A DNA stretch of 64,000 bases from Butyrivibrio proteoclasticus B316 (GCF_000145035.1 NC_014387.1:1124276-1188275); one strand, 5' to 3'; numbered from the stretch's first letter, positions 18,315 through 26,262 are shown. A program made the numbers and translations. The notes: generated by a model not told the origin, from the letters alone.

Positions 18315-18422
18315 CAGCGATAATGATGTGATTGTTGCAATTCCCCCGTAAAATAACCTCTTTTCATAAATTCCCCCTATAATTTACTATAACAAGTACA
18401 CAATTTAATTACAACAAGCAAT

Positions 18423-18451
18423 TTGACATAACTGGCCTACTGTGCTAGTAT
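18423..18451 (+). promoter_or_regulatory. rnpB promoter
   Basis: TTGACA (18423-18428), 17 bp, TAGTAT (18446-18451) preceded by TGC, an extended -10. It lies about 48 bp before the P1 stem of RNase P RNA. The block CTACTGTGCTAGTAT is repeated exactly at the rimP promoter. Confidence 0.75.
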
Positions 18452-18498
18452 CTATAGGCTTTTACATCGATTGTAAATGTGTTAAAATTTAAAAGCTT

Positions 18499-18972
18499 GA
18501 GTAGGATAGATGATCGCTGCCATGCAGACGAAAGGGCATGGGAGAGGAAAGTCCGGGCTTCGCAGGGCAGGATGCCAGATAACGTCTGGTGGAGGTGACT
18601 CCCAGGATAGTGCAACAGAGATATACCGCGTTAGCAATGAGGCGGGCGACCGCGACAATGTGGGACATATTCATGCTTGCATGAAATATGGCACATATTG
18701 TTATGGGCATGCGGCGAATGCCGCGTAACGAGGAATGCTTGCATTCCGAGTGACCGCCTCACATATTGCCGGCGTAAGGGTGGAAAGGCAGTGTAAGAGA
18801 CTACCGTGCTGGTGGTAACATCAGTAGCCATGTAAACCCCATCCGAAGCAAGACCGAATAGAAAGCTATGAACCGGCCCGGTTCGCTTTCAGGTGGGTCG
18901 CTTGAGGCTGTCGGCGACGGCAGTCCTAGATAGATGATCATCCACGACATAACCCGGCTTATAGTCCTACTC
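18499..18972 (+). ncRNA. rnpB: RNase P RNA, bacterial class A
   Basis: Catalytic RNA that removes tRNA 5' leaders. Conserved parts are visible: 'GAGGAAAGTCCGGGCT' near 18542 (P4 5' side/CR-I), 'GTAAGGGTGGAAAGGCAG' near 18773, 'AGAGACTACCG', 'AACCCCATCCGAAGCAAGACC' split at 18835-18856, and the 3' CR-V region near 18940. The P1 helix is formed by GAGTAGGA (18499-18506) and TCCTACTC (18965-18972), which sets the ends. Open reading frames inside this stretch are not real. Confidence 0.95.
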
Positions 18973-18989
18973 ATTCATAAGTTTGAAAT

Positions 18990-19068
18990 ACCTCGTTGGC
19001 TGTATATTCAGAATAATGAGATGACTTGTTCATCGACTTACGAATATAAGCCTGCGAGGTTTTTATTT
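18990..19068 (+). terminator. Long structured terminator after rnpB
   Basis: ACCTCG pairs with CGAGGT, then GGCT with AGCC and TATATTC with GAATATA (one bulged G), enclosing a 30-base loop that contains its own GATGA/TCATC mini-hairpin. TTTTATTT follows. It fits the rnpB terminator but is larger than usual. Between it and kduI (18973-19354 has no gene) I see only the kduI promoter region. Confidence 0.65.
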
Positions 19069-19194
19069 GCACTTTTTTACTCTATTAAAACAAGAGTTCT
19101 TCCTTGTATTCTGCGGCTATAAGCGTTAAAATGTAAAAAACGTGAAAGCACTTACATAATGTCAAGATTTGCAAGTTTTTATAACAAAAATGAA

Positions 19195-19223
19195 CTGACA
19201 AAGAAAAAAATATACAGTATGAT
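19195..19223 (+). promoter_or_regulatory. Probable kduI operon promoter
   Basis: CTGACA (19195-19200), 17 bp, TATGAT (19218-19223), about 130 bp before the kduI start. The long leader is A/T-rich with no clear riboswitch. Confidence 0.5.
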
Positions 19224-19354
19224 ACAAGAGCATGAGTACTAAAATGCTATATGCAAGAGATGTTGCTTTGATATTGTGCAGTTTTTTATGCAGGATAACG
19301 AATTGATAAGAAACATTAATTATATAGAAAAAGGTTTGTAAAGGAGATGGAGTT

Positions 19355-20218
19355 ATGGAACTTAGAACTGCATGTTCACCAAAAGATGAGAAGTACTATG
19401 ATACCAAGAGACTAAGAGAGGAATTTCTCATCGATGATCTTTTCCAGCCTGATGATATCAAGCTTGTTTACAGCCATATTGACAGGATCATCACTGGATC
19501 AGCAGTACCTGTAGACAAAGAGCTTAAGCTTACAGCAGGAGATGAGCTGAGAGCTGAGTACTTCCTTCAGAGAAGAGAGATGGGCGTTATCAATATCGGC
19601 GGAGCCGGAGTGATCACTATCGATGGCAAGAAGTATACAGTAGAGTACAAGCAGGGCATGTACATTGGAATGGGTGCAAGAGATATCTCTTTTGCCAGTG
19701 TTGATTCAGCTAAGCCTGCCAAGTTCTATATCAACAGCGCACCTGCTCACAAGACATATCCTACAGTTCTTATTAAGAGAGAGGGAACACCTGAGGAAGG
19801 CGTTGTGATCATCAAGGATGAGAACAAGAAGGAACTTGGAAGCCTTGAGGGTGCCAATCATAGAGTTATCAACAAGTATATCCTTCCCGGACAGGTTGAG
19901 ACTTGTCAGCTTGAAATGGGTATGACAGAGCTCAAGCCGGGCAGCGTATGGAATACAATGCCATGCCATACACATGACCGCAGAATGGAAGTATATCTTT
20001 ACTTTGATATTCCTGAAGATGCTATGGTAATGCATTTCATGGGAGAACCTCAGGAGACAAGACATATCATCATGAGAAATGAGCAGGCTGTTATCAGCCC
20101 TAGCTGGTCAATTCATTCAGGATGCGGCACACAGGCTTATACATTCATCTGGGGAATGGTTGGAGAGAACCAGGATTTTGATGATATGGATGACTGCGCA
20201 ATGCAGGATTTGATGTAA
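19355..20218 (+). CDS. kduI: 5-keto-4-deoxyuronate isomerase (DKI isomerase)
   Basis: Converts 5-keto-4-deoxyuronate, formed from unsaturated uronates after pectate-lyase cleavage, to 2,5-diketo-3-deoxygluconate in the cytoplasm. 287 residues, cupin-like fold, close to the usual 278. The C-terminal metal site is visible: 'PCHTHDRRMEVYLYF' (two His and a Glu) and a later His in 'ETRHIIM'. AAGGAGATGGAGTT precedes ATG 19355. kduD follows after 45 bp, the usual partner for the next step. Confidence 0.96.
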   Translation: MELRTACSPKDEKYYDTKRLREEFLIDDLFQPDDIKLVYSHIDRIITGSAVPVDKELKLTAGDELRAEYFLQRREMGVINIGGAGVITIDGKKYTVEYKQGMYIGMGARDISFASVDSAKPAKFYINSAPAHKTYPTVLIKREGTPEEGVVIIKDENKKELGSLEGANHRVINKYILPGQVETCQLEMGMTELKPGSVWNTMPCHTHDRRMEVYLYFDIPEDAMVMHFMGEPQETRHIIMRNEQAVISPSWSIHSGCGTQAYTFIWGMVGENQDFDDMDDCAMQDLM

Positions 20219-20263
20219 GCGATAAATAAAAACAATTTAGCATATAATAGGAGGGTATTTTCA

Positions 20264-21106
20264 ATGCAGGATTTTTTAAAGAATTTTTCACTTGAAGGTA
20301 AGGTAGCATGGGTTACAGGTGCTTCTTACGGACTTGGACTTGCTTATGCAGTAGCATTTGCAGAGAGCGGAGCAAGAGTAGTATTCAACGATATCAATCA
20401 GGACCTTGTAGACAAGGGAATGGCTGAGTACAAGAAGCTCGGCATCGATGCATTCGGTGCAGTTTGCGACGTAACAAAAGAGGATCAGGTTCAGAAGTTT
20501 GTTGCTGACGTTGAGGCTAACGTTGGAACAATTGATATCCTTGTTAACAACGCAGGTATCATTAAGAGAATTCCTATGATCGATATGACTGTTGACCAGT
20601 GGCAGCAGGTTATTGATGTAGACCTTACAGGTCCATTCATCTGTTCTAAGGCTGTTCTTCCAGCAATGATCAAGAAGGGATCAGGTAAGATCATCAACGC
20701 ATGTTCTATGATGTCAGAGTTCGGCCGTGAGACAGTATCTGCTTATGCAGCAGCTAAGGGCGGACTTAAGATGCTCACAAGAAATATCTGCTCTGAGTAT
20801 GGTCAGTACAATATACAGTGTAACGCTATTGGACCTGGCTACATCGCTACACCACAGACAGCTCCTCTTCGTGAGAAAGGACCTAACGGTGAGATGCATC
20901 CATTCGACAGATTCATCCGTTCTAAGACACCGGCTCAGAGATGGGGCAAGACAGAGGACCTTATGGGACTTGCAGTATTCCTTGCTTCTCCTGCTTCTGA
21001 CTTCATCAATGGACAGGTTGTTTACATCGATGGTGGTATTTCTGCTTACATCGGACAGGATCCTGGAAACCTTGATCCTAGCAAATTTGCAGATGTTGAA
21101 GAGTAA
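20264..21106 (+). CDS. kduD: 2-dehydro-3-deoxy-D-gluconate 5-dehydrogenase (SDR family)
   Basis: NAD(P)-dependent short-chain dehydrogenase acting after KduI, reducing 2,5-diketo-3-deoxygluconate to KDG. 280 residues. The cofactor motif 'VTGASYGLGLAYAVA' is at about residues 18-32 and 'NNAGI' at about residues 97-101. The catalytic 'SAYAAAKGG' supplies Tyr and Lys. Ribosome binding site TAGGAGGG. A near relative, gluconate 5-dehydrogenase, cannot be ruled out by motif alone, but adjacency to kduI and kdgK supports KduD. Confidence 0.93.
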   Translation: MQDFLKNFSLEGKVAWVTGASYGLGLAYAVAFAESGARVVFNDINQDLVDKGMAEYKKLGIDAFGAVCDVTKEDQVQKFVADVEANVGTIDILVNNAGIIKRIPMIDMTVDQWQQVIDVDLTGPFICSKAVLPAMIKKGSGKIINACSMMSEFGRETVSAYAAAKGGLKMLTRNICSEYGQYNIQCNAIGPGYIATPQTAPLREKGPNGEMHPFDRFIRSKTPAQRWGKTEDLMGLAVFLASPASDFINGQVVYIDGGISAYIGQDPGNLDPSKFADVEE

Positions 21107-21214
21107 CGCATTTTACGCTTGTAAATGTGCATATTATTCTCTGGTGCTTGAAAAACAGCACCGGAGGATTTTAAATGTATTTAGATTTTTTGTTTAACCA
21201 GAAAGGAAATCAAT

Positions 21215-22180
21215 ATGGATAAGATTTGTGAAGAACTTTATAAAATCGGTATTGTCCCAGTAATAGCTATTGACGATGCCAAGGACGCTGAGCCACTTGC
21301 AGAGGCACTTATTAAGGGCGGTCTTCCTGCTGCAGAGGTTACTTTCCGTACAGCAGCTGCCGAGGAAGCAATCAGAATCATTTCTCAGAAATTCCCTGAG
21401 ATGATCGTAGGTGCAGGCACAGTTCTTAATGCTGAGCAGGCTGATCGTGCTAAGGCTGCAGGCGCTAAGTTTATCGTTAGCCCTGGATTCAACAGAGCAA
21501 ATGTTGAGTACATTCAGTCAATCGGAGTACCTGTAGTACCTGGAACAGCAACACCTGGTGAGGTTGAGCAGGCTATTGAACTTGGACTTGATTGCGTTAA
21601 GTTCTTCCCAGCTGAGCAGAACGGTGGTATTGCCAAGATCAAGGCTATGGCAGCTCCTTATACTAAGATGCATTTCATGCCTACAGGCGGTATCAACAAG
21701 AACAACTTAAATGACTATCTTGGATTTAACAAGGTATTCTGCTGCGGCGGTAGCTGGATGGTTAAAAAAGACCTCATTTCTGCAGGCAAGTTCGATGAGA
21801 TCGAAGCAATGACAAGAGATGCAGTTAATGCTATGCTTGGCTTCAAACTTAAGCACATCGGAATCAATCAGGATAGCGCAGATGCAGCTGAAGCTGTTGC
21901 TGATAAGTTTGATTCATTATTTGGATTTACCAAGAAGGTTGGCAATTCTTCAGTATTTGCCGGATCTTTCGTAGAAGTTATGAAGGCTAAGGGCCGTGGA
22001 ACATGCGGACACATCGCTGTTGGCTGCAACAATATCGACAGAGCTGTATATCATCTGTCCAAGCAGGGCGTTAAGTTTGATGAGTCTTCATTCTCATATG
22101 ATGCAGACAACCATCTTAAGGTTGCTTATCTTGCAGATGATTTTGGCGGATTTGCTGTTCATCTTTGCAAGAATGACTAA
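21215..22180 (+). CDS. kdgA: KDPG/KHG aldolase fused to a C-terminal VOC (glyoxalase-like) domain
   Basis: The N-terminal ~210 residues are a class I 2-keto-3-deoxy-6-phosphogluconate aldolase, splitting KDPG to pyruvate and glyceraldehyde-3-phosphate. Motifs: 'AAEVTFRT' (Glu), 'VGAGTVLN', 'SPGFN', the Schiff-base Lys in 'CVKFFPAEQ', and 'PTGGI'. After residue 210 comes a VOC-like domain ('LKHIGINQDSADAAEAVADK', 'CGHIAVGCNNIDRAVYHL', ending 'FGGFAVHLC'). The usual aldolase is about 205-215 residues, so this is a fusion without frameshift. The VOC role is unknown. It lies between kduD and kdgK. Confidence 0.92.
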   Translation: MDKICEELYKIGIVPVIAIDDAKDAEPLAEALIKGGLPAAEVTFRTAAAEEAIRIISQKFPEMIVGAGTVLNAEQADRAKAAGAKFIVSPGFNRANVEYIQSIGVPVVPGTATPGEVEQAIELGLDCVKFFPAEQNGGIAKIKAMAAPYTKMHFMPTGGINKNNLNDYLGFNKVFCCGGSWMVKKDLISAGKFDEIEAMTRDAVNAMLGFKLKHIGINQDSADAAEAVADKFDSLFGFTKKVGNSSVFAGSFVEVMKAKGRGTCGHIAVGCNNIDRAVYHLSKQGVKFDESSFSYDADNHLKVAYLADDFGGFAVHLCKND

Positions 22181-22294
22181 TGTGATTTGATACATTATTC
22201 AGTTAATAACTACTTGAAGAGTTTTTATTAGTAATTTCAGTACAGATTGAAGTGCTGTTAATAATTTGTTGTTATAAATGAAAGGATATTTATT

Positions 22295-23320
22295 ATGTCA
22301 AAGAAAGTCGTTACATTTGGTGAAATCATGCTTCGTCTTCAGCCAGACAATTATCTCAGATTTGTTCAGGTTGATCACCTTGAGGCTACATTTGGTGGTG
22401 GAGAGGCTAACGTTTCAGTTTCTCTTGCTAACTATGGTCTTGATTCTGTATATGTTACAAAGCTTCCTAAGCACGAGATTGGACAGGCTGCTGTTAACTC
22501 ACTTAGAAAGTATGGCGTTGATACATCTAAGATTACCAGAGGCGGTGATCGTGTAGGTATCTACTACAATGAGAAGGGTGCTTCACAGAGAGGCTCTAAG
22601 TGTATCTATGATAGAGCTCATTCAGCTATCGCTGAGGCTGTTCCTGCAGACTTCAACTGGGATGAAATCTTCGAGGGCGCTGAGTGGTTCCACTTCACAG
22701 GTATTACTCCAGCTGTAAGTGATTCACTTGCTGAGATCACACTTGAAGCTTGTAAGAAGGCTAAGGAGCATGGTCTTACTGTTTCTTGCGACCTTAACTA
22801 CAGAGGTAAGCTCTGGAGCAAGGAGAAGGCAGGCAAGGTAATGGCTGAGCTTTGCCAGTATGTTGATGTATGTATCGCTAATGAGGAGGATGCTAACGAT
22901 GTATTCGGTATCGCAGCTTCTTCAACAGACGTTACAACAGGTAAGCTTAACAGAGAAGGCTACATCGAAGTTGCTCAGAAGCTTACAGAGAGATTTGGAT
23001 TTAAGAAGGTTGCTATCACACTTCGTGAGTCTCTTTCAGCTAATGATAACAACTGGAGTGCTATGCTCTACACAGATGGACAGGCTTACTTCTCCAAGAA
23101 GTATGCACTTCACATCGTTGACCGTGTAGGTGGTGGTGATTCATTCGGCGGCGGTCTTATTTACAGCTGCGTAAATGGATTTGATCCTCAGGCTACAATT
23201 GAGTTTGCTGTAGCAGCATCTGCTCTTAAGCACTCAATCGAAGGCGACTTCAACCTTGTTACTGTTGATGAGGTTAACAAGCTTGCTGGTGGAGACGGTT
23301 CAGGACGTATCCAGAGATAA
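22295..23320 (+). CDS. kdgK: 2-keto-3-deoxygluconate kinase (PfkB family)
   Basis: Phosphorylates KDG to KDPG with ATP, feeding the aldolase upstream. 341 residues. PfkB features are 'FGGGEANVSVSLANYGL' near the N-terminus and 'VDRVGGGDSFGGGLIYS' near residues 274-290, holding the catalytic Asp and anion hole. Specificity for KDG is inferred from the operon; other sugar acids are possible. AAAGGATATT precedes ATG 22295. A strong terminator follows, ending the four-gene uronate operon. Confidence 0.92.
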   Translation: MSKKVVTFGEIMLRLQPDNYLRFVQVDHLEATFGGGEANVSVSLANYGLDSVYVTKLPKHEIGQAAVNSLRKYGVDTSKITRGGDRVGIYYNEKGASQRGSKCIYDRAHSAIAEAVPADFNWDEIFEGAEWFHFTGITPAVSDSLAEITLEACKKAKEHGLTVSCDLNYRGKLWSKEKAGKVMAELCQYVDVCIANEEDANDVFGIAASSTDVTTGKLNREGYIEVAQKLTERFGFKKVAITLRESLSANDNNWSAMLYTDGQAYFSKKYALHIVDRVGGGDSFGGGLIYSCVNGFDPQATIEFAVAASALKHSIEGDFNLVTVDEVNKLAGGDGSGRIQR

Positions 23321-23335
23321 TATTGACTTGTATAG

Positions 23336-23374
23336 AACTGTGGTGGAATTAGTTTATTCCATCACAGTTTTTTT
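23336..23374 (+). terminator. Terminator of the kdu/kdg operon
   Basis: A 14-bp stem, AACTGTGGTGGAAT and ATTCCATCACAGTT (one wobble), with a 6-base loop, followed by T7. Confidence 0.92.
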
Positions 23375-23455
23375 ATTTTTAATTAAAATATCATAGAATA
23401 ATAACTGATATACCATAAATGGTTGTATATAATGTATTCGTAGAATTGTGTGTAA

Positions 23456-24745
23456 ATGCGCTCCTATGGGTATGAATATATGAACGTAGAAAAATCACTA
23501 AATACACTAATGATGTTCATGGCAGTTCTCATGATGCTCCTTACCGGGTATCTGGTAAATAAGTATGCCCTGGATAATAATGTATCATCTGAATATAAGT
23601 CGGATCTGAATCTGAATGGTGCCAGATTGTCTGACAAAATCTATGCTTCTTACGAAAAAAAACGTGAACATAGGACTCCGTCAGGATACGATGCGGAGTT
23701 TGAATTTCTTATAACTAATATCGGAGACAACAGAATATCAAACTGGAAGGCAAATCTCATGGTCCCTGAAGGAACAGTGGTCAAGAATTCCTGGGATGCA
23801 GCCCTTAACCAGCATCTGGATAGAAATGAGCTTATCTTTGCGCCTGAGTATTACAATATAGACATTAATTCCTATGAGGCTACATCCTTTAGAGTGCTGC
23901 TAAATACTATTGAGCCATTTGAGCCGGATTCAATTAACTTTGTAGGTTATGAAATATTAAGCGGACAAAAAGACTTTATAGGACCGATTATAATGGTTGC
24001 GATAGGAATCTGGCTTGTTGCTTTTGTCGGCTACTGGGTTACAAGGGTTAATGTTAGAAACTATAAGGAAAGACAGCAAAATGATGTTAAGATCATTCTG
24101 CAGTCCATGAATACTTTCATAAGCTTTATTGATGCCAAGGATCCATATACACGTGGCCATTCCAAGAGAGTTGCCATGTATGCTGCTGAGATAGCTAAGA
24201 GAATGGGGCTTTCCGGTGATGAGGTTCAGAATATATATTATGCCGGATTATTACATGATGCAGGGAAAATAAGTATTCCTGATGCAGTTCTTAATAAACC
24301 GGGTAAACTAACAGATGAAGAGAGAAAACTTATTCAGAATCATACAATCGCCGGTGGCAAAATGCTCAAGCAGATGTCTTCTATCAGAGGAATAAGAGAG
24401 ACAGCTCTTTATCATCATGAGAGGTATGATGGAACGGGCTATCCTGAAGGCCTTAGAGGTGAAGCAATTCCGCTTTATGCAAGAATTGTCGGAGTAGCCG
24501 ATTCCTACGACGCAATGTCCAGCAACCGTGTTTACAGACGCCACCTTAATAAAGATGAAATAATAGAAGAGATCCAAAACGGTTCAGGAACACAGTTTGA
24601 TCCGGACCTTGTCAAATACATGGTCGACATGATAAATGATGGCTACGTTAACGTCGTTAAGATGGAAACGGCCGACAATGATAACGGACCAAATAGTTTC
24701 CACATCACAGAAAGCGACATCCCCGGGGTCTATATGGGAATCTGA
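23456..24745 (+). CDS. Membrane HD-GYP phosphodiesterase with CBM2-like outer domain
   Basis: 429 residues. Helix 1 is at about 16-36, an outer domain at about 45-165, helix 2 at about 176-197, and the cytoplasmic HD-GYP domain at about 215-405. HD-GYP residues are intact: 'RGHSKRVAMYAAEIA', 'LLHDAGKISIP', 'LYHHERYDGTGYPEGLRG', predicting c-di-GMP hydrolysis. The outer domain follows the family-2 carbohydrate-binding module pattern: 'FLITNIGDNRISNWKANL', 'PEGTVVKNSWDA', 'YYNIDINSYEATSFRVLL'. It may sense cell-wall or plant polysaccharide (inference). The start could also be ATG 23480; neither has a strong ribosome binding site. A TATAAT lies at 23428-23433. It sits between two sugar operons. 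Confidence 0.88.
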   Translation: MRSYGYEYMNVEKSLNTLMMFMAVLMMLLTGYLVNKYALDNNVSSEYKSDLNLNGARLSDKIYASYEKKREHRTPSGYDAEFEFLITNIGDNRISNWKANLMVPEGTVVKNSWDAALNQHLDRNELIFAPEYYNIDINSYEATSFRVLLNTIEPFEPDSINFVGYEILSGQKDFIGPIIMVAIGIWLVAFVGYWVTRVNVRNYKERQQNDVKIILQSMNTFISFIDAKDPYTRGHSKRVAMYAAEIAKRMGLSGDEVQNIYYAGLLHDAGKISIPDAVLNKPGKLTDEERKLIQNHTIAGGKMLKQMSSIRGIRETALYHHERYDGTGYPEGLRGEAIPLYARIVGVADSYDAMSSNRVYRRHLNKDEIIEEIQNGSGTQFDPDLVKYMVDMINDGYVNVVKMETADNDNGPNSFHITESDIPGVYMGI

Positions 24746-24754
24746 CACACCCAA

Positions 24755-24832
24755 ACCATCCCTCTTCATACCATAACATAGCTGTTAGCGAGTGAACAGT
24801 AACTGAGAGTTGTGGTGTGGGAAAGGGATGAT
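24755..24832 (+). other. Structured intergenic element upstream of lacI
   Basis: CATCCCT (24757-24763) pairs with AGGGATG (24824-24830), and ATACCATAAC pairs through G-T wobbles with GTTGTGGTGT. The central loop has CTGTT/AACAG. No T tract follows. It could be the HD-GYP gene's terminator or a stable RNA structure; I do not recognise a known RNA family. Confidence 0.45.
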
Positions 24833-24844
24833 TGAATATATCTA

Positions 24845-24892
24845 TTGACAATATGTTTGTAATTTCGTAATATGAAATTGAAATCGGTTTCA
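24845..24892 (+). promoter_or_regulatory. lacI promoter with LacI-type operator (autoregulation)
   Basis: TTGACA (24845-24850), exactly 17 bp, TAATAT (24868-24873). The operator TGAAATCGGTTTCA (24879-24892) lies at the expected start of transcription, matching the LacI-family pattern TGAAANCGNTTTCA. Binding there would block the regulator's own promoter. Confidence 0.8.
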
Positions 24893-24917
24893 GACAGTCC
24901 CCAAGACGGAGTTTTTT

Positions 24918-25967
24918 ATGGAAAACGATAGACTGAATGCCGGTAAGTCGATTACAATCTATGATATTGCAGAGGAGGCTGGAGTTTCAGCTTCTACTGT
25001 TTCTCGTGTCCTAAACGGAAGTGCTTCCGTTCGCAAGGAAAAGAAGGACAGAATCCAGAGCATAATAGATAAATATAATTTTAAGCCTAATGCATTGGCC
25101 AAGGGTCTTTCTGATACTGCCACCAAGACTATTGGTATTATTGCGGCAGATGTCAGAAACCCATATTATTCAGCTCTTTTTGTAGCATGCGAGATTGCAG
25201 CTGAGAAAGCGGGATATAGTGTGGGTCTTGCCAATTCCCTTGGCGTAAAAGAAAGAGAGCAGTCGCAGCTTGATCTACTGCTGCAACAGAAGGTTGATGC
25301 GATAATTCAGATGGGCGGCCGCGTAGACGACCTTATAACAGACGATGCTTATGCTGAAAAAGTAAGGTCAGTCTGTGCAAGTACACCTGTTATAGTTACA
25401 GGTAAGCTTGATAAGGCCCCGGTTCACAGAGTTGTGATTGATGAAGCAGAAGGAATGAGTCTTGTTATGGAACATTTAATAGGACTGGGCCACAGTAAAA
25501 TAGCTCTTGTTGGCGGAGAAATGCGCGTTGCTTCTACTTTTTATAAATATCAGAGATATCAGGAAAAGCTTAATGCACATGGGATAAAGGTTAATGGAGA
25601 GTATGTAGTTAATGGTTCTTACGATCCTGAATCGGGCTATGATGCGACCAATAAAATTCTGGCGCTTAAGGATAGGCCTACTGCGATAATAGCTATAAAT
25701 GACTTTGCTGCAAGTGGTGCTCTCAGGAGCATAAGAGAGCATGGACTTAGAGTGCCTGAGGATATATCTGTAGTTAGTTTTGACAATACATATATTGCTG
25801 ATCTGATGTCTCCAAAGCTTACCAGTATTGATTATAACTACGATAAGTATGGCCAGAAGCTGATAGATACAGCGGTTGCAGTATCTGCCGGAAAAGAAGT
25901 GGAAGATCTTCAGATGGTGGAACCGGTGCTGGTTATCAGAGATAGTACAGGGGCTTGTTATAACTGA
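24918..25967 (+). CDS. LacI-family transcriptional regulator
   Basis: 349 residues. The N-terminal helix-turn-helix is 'TIYDIAEEAGVSASTVSRVL' followed by 'NGSASVRKEKKDRI' and the hinge; then a periplasmic-binding-protein-like sugar domain ('TIGIIAADVRNPYYSAL', 'PTAIIAINDFAASGALRSI'). Most likely it represses itself and the importer genes downstream, because the same 14-bp operator occurs at its promoter and at two places before the ABC operon. The inducer is unknown; a galactoside or pectic oligosaccharide fits the context. A perfect terminator follows the gene. Confidence 0.93.
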   Translation: MENDRLNAGKSITIYDIAEEAGVSASTVSRVLNGSASVRKEKKDRIQSIIDKYNFKPNALAKGLSDTATKTIGIIAADVRNPYYSALFVACEIAAEKAGYSVGLANSLGVKEREQSQLDLLLQQKVDAIIQMGGRVDDLITDDAYAEKVRSVCASTPVIVTGKLDKAPVHRVVIDEAEGMSLVMEHLIGLGHSKIALVGGEMRVASTFYKYQRYQEKLNAHGIKVNGEYVVNGSYDPESGYDATNKILALKDRPTAIIAINDFAASGALRSIREHGLRVPEDISVVSFDNTYIADLMSPKLTSIDYNYDKYGQKLIDTAVAVSAGKEVEDLQMVEPVLVIRDSTGACYN

Positions 25968-26066
25968 AAAACGATAGATGGAAAAATATACGGAAAATTG
26001 TTTTTGAAACCGTGATAATGCAATATGGTATTTTTGTATACAATATATGGCAAAATGTACAAAAAT

Positions 26067-26100
26067 AGGAGGAAGTAACTAGTAAAGCTTCCTCCTTTTT
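26067..26100 (+). terminator. lacI terminator
   Basis: A 9-bp perfect stem, AGGAGGAAG and CTTCCTCCT, with a 12-base loop, followed by TTTT. It uncouples lacI from the importer operon. Confidence 0.92.
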
Positions 26101-26118
26101 GTATTAATTCACTAAAAC

Positions 26119-26132
26119 TGCAATCGGTTTCA
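26119..26132 (+). promoter_or_regulatory. LacI-type operator, upstream copy
   Basis: TGCAATCGGTTTCA, 12 of 14 bases like the pattern at the lacI promoter. It lies just upstream of the importer -35 and is exactly 60 bp from the second operator. Confidence 0.7.
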
Positions 26133-26141
26133 AAATAATTA

Positions 26142-26192
26142 TTGACTATTATATGGCATTAATGATTAAATAATAATATGAAATCGGTTGCA
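26142..26192 (+). promoter_or_regulatory. ABC importer promoter and downstream LacI-type operator
   Basis: TTGACT (26142-26147) and a -10 TTAAAT (26166-26171, 18 bp) are followed by operator TGAAATCGGTTGCA (26179-26192) at the likely transcription start. With the copy 60 bp upstream, repression by looping or double occupancy is possible. Confidence 0.65.
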
Positions 26193-26262
26193 AGTTGTTA
26201 AAATGCACAATACGGGGACTGTGTTTAATGAAAAAGCAATCGCGAGTAATTGGGAGGTTTCC

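Noticed and set aside
18510..18831. Short open frames on both strands inside 18499-18972
   Set aside because: The region is RNase P RNA with conserved class A segments and a closing P1 stem.
26188..26262. Start of the LplB-like permease at TTG 26188
   Set aside because: That codon sits inside the LacI operator at the expected transcription start and lacks a ribosome binding site; ATG 26263 follows GGGAGG.
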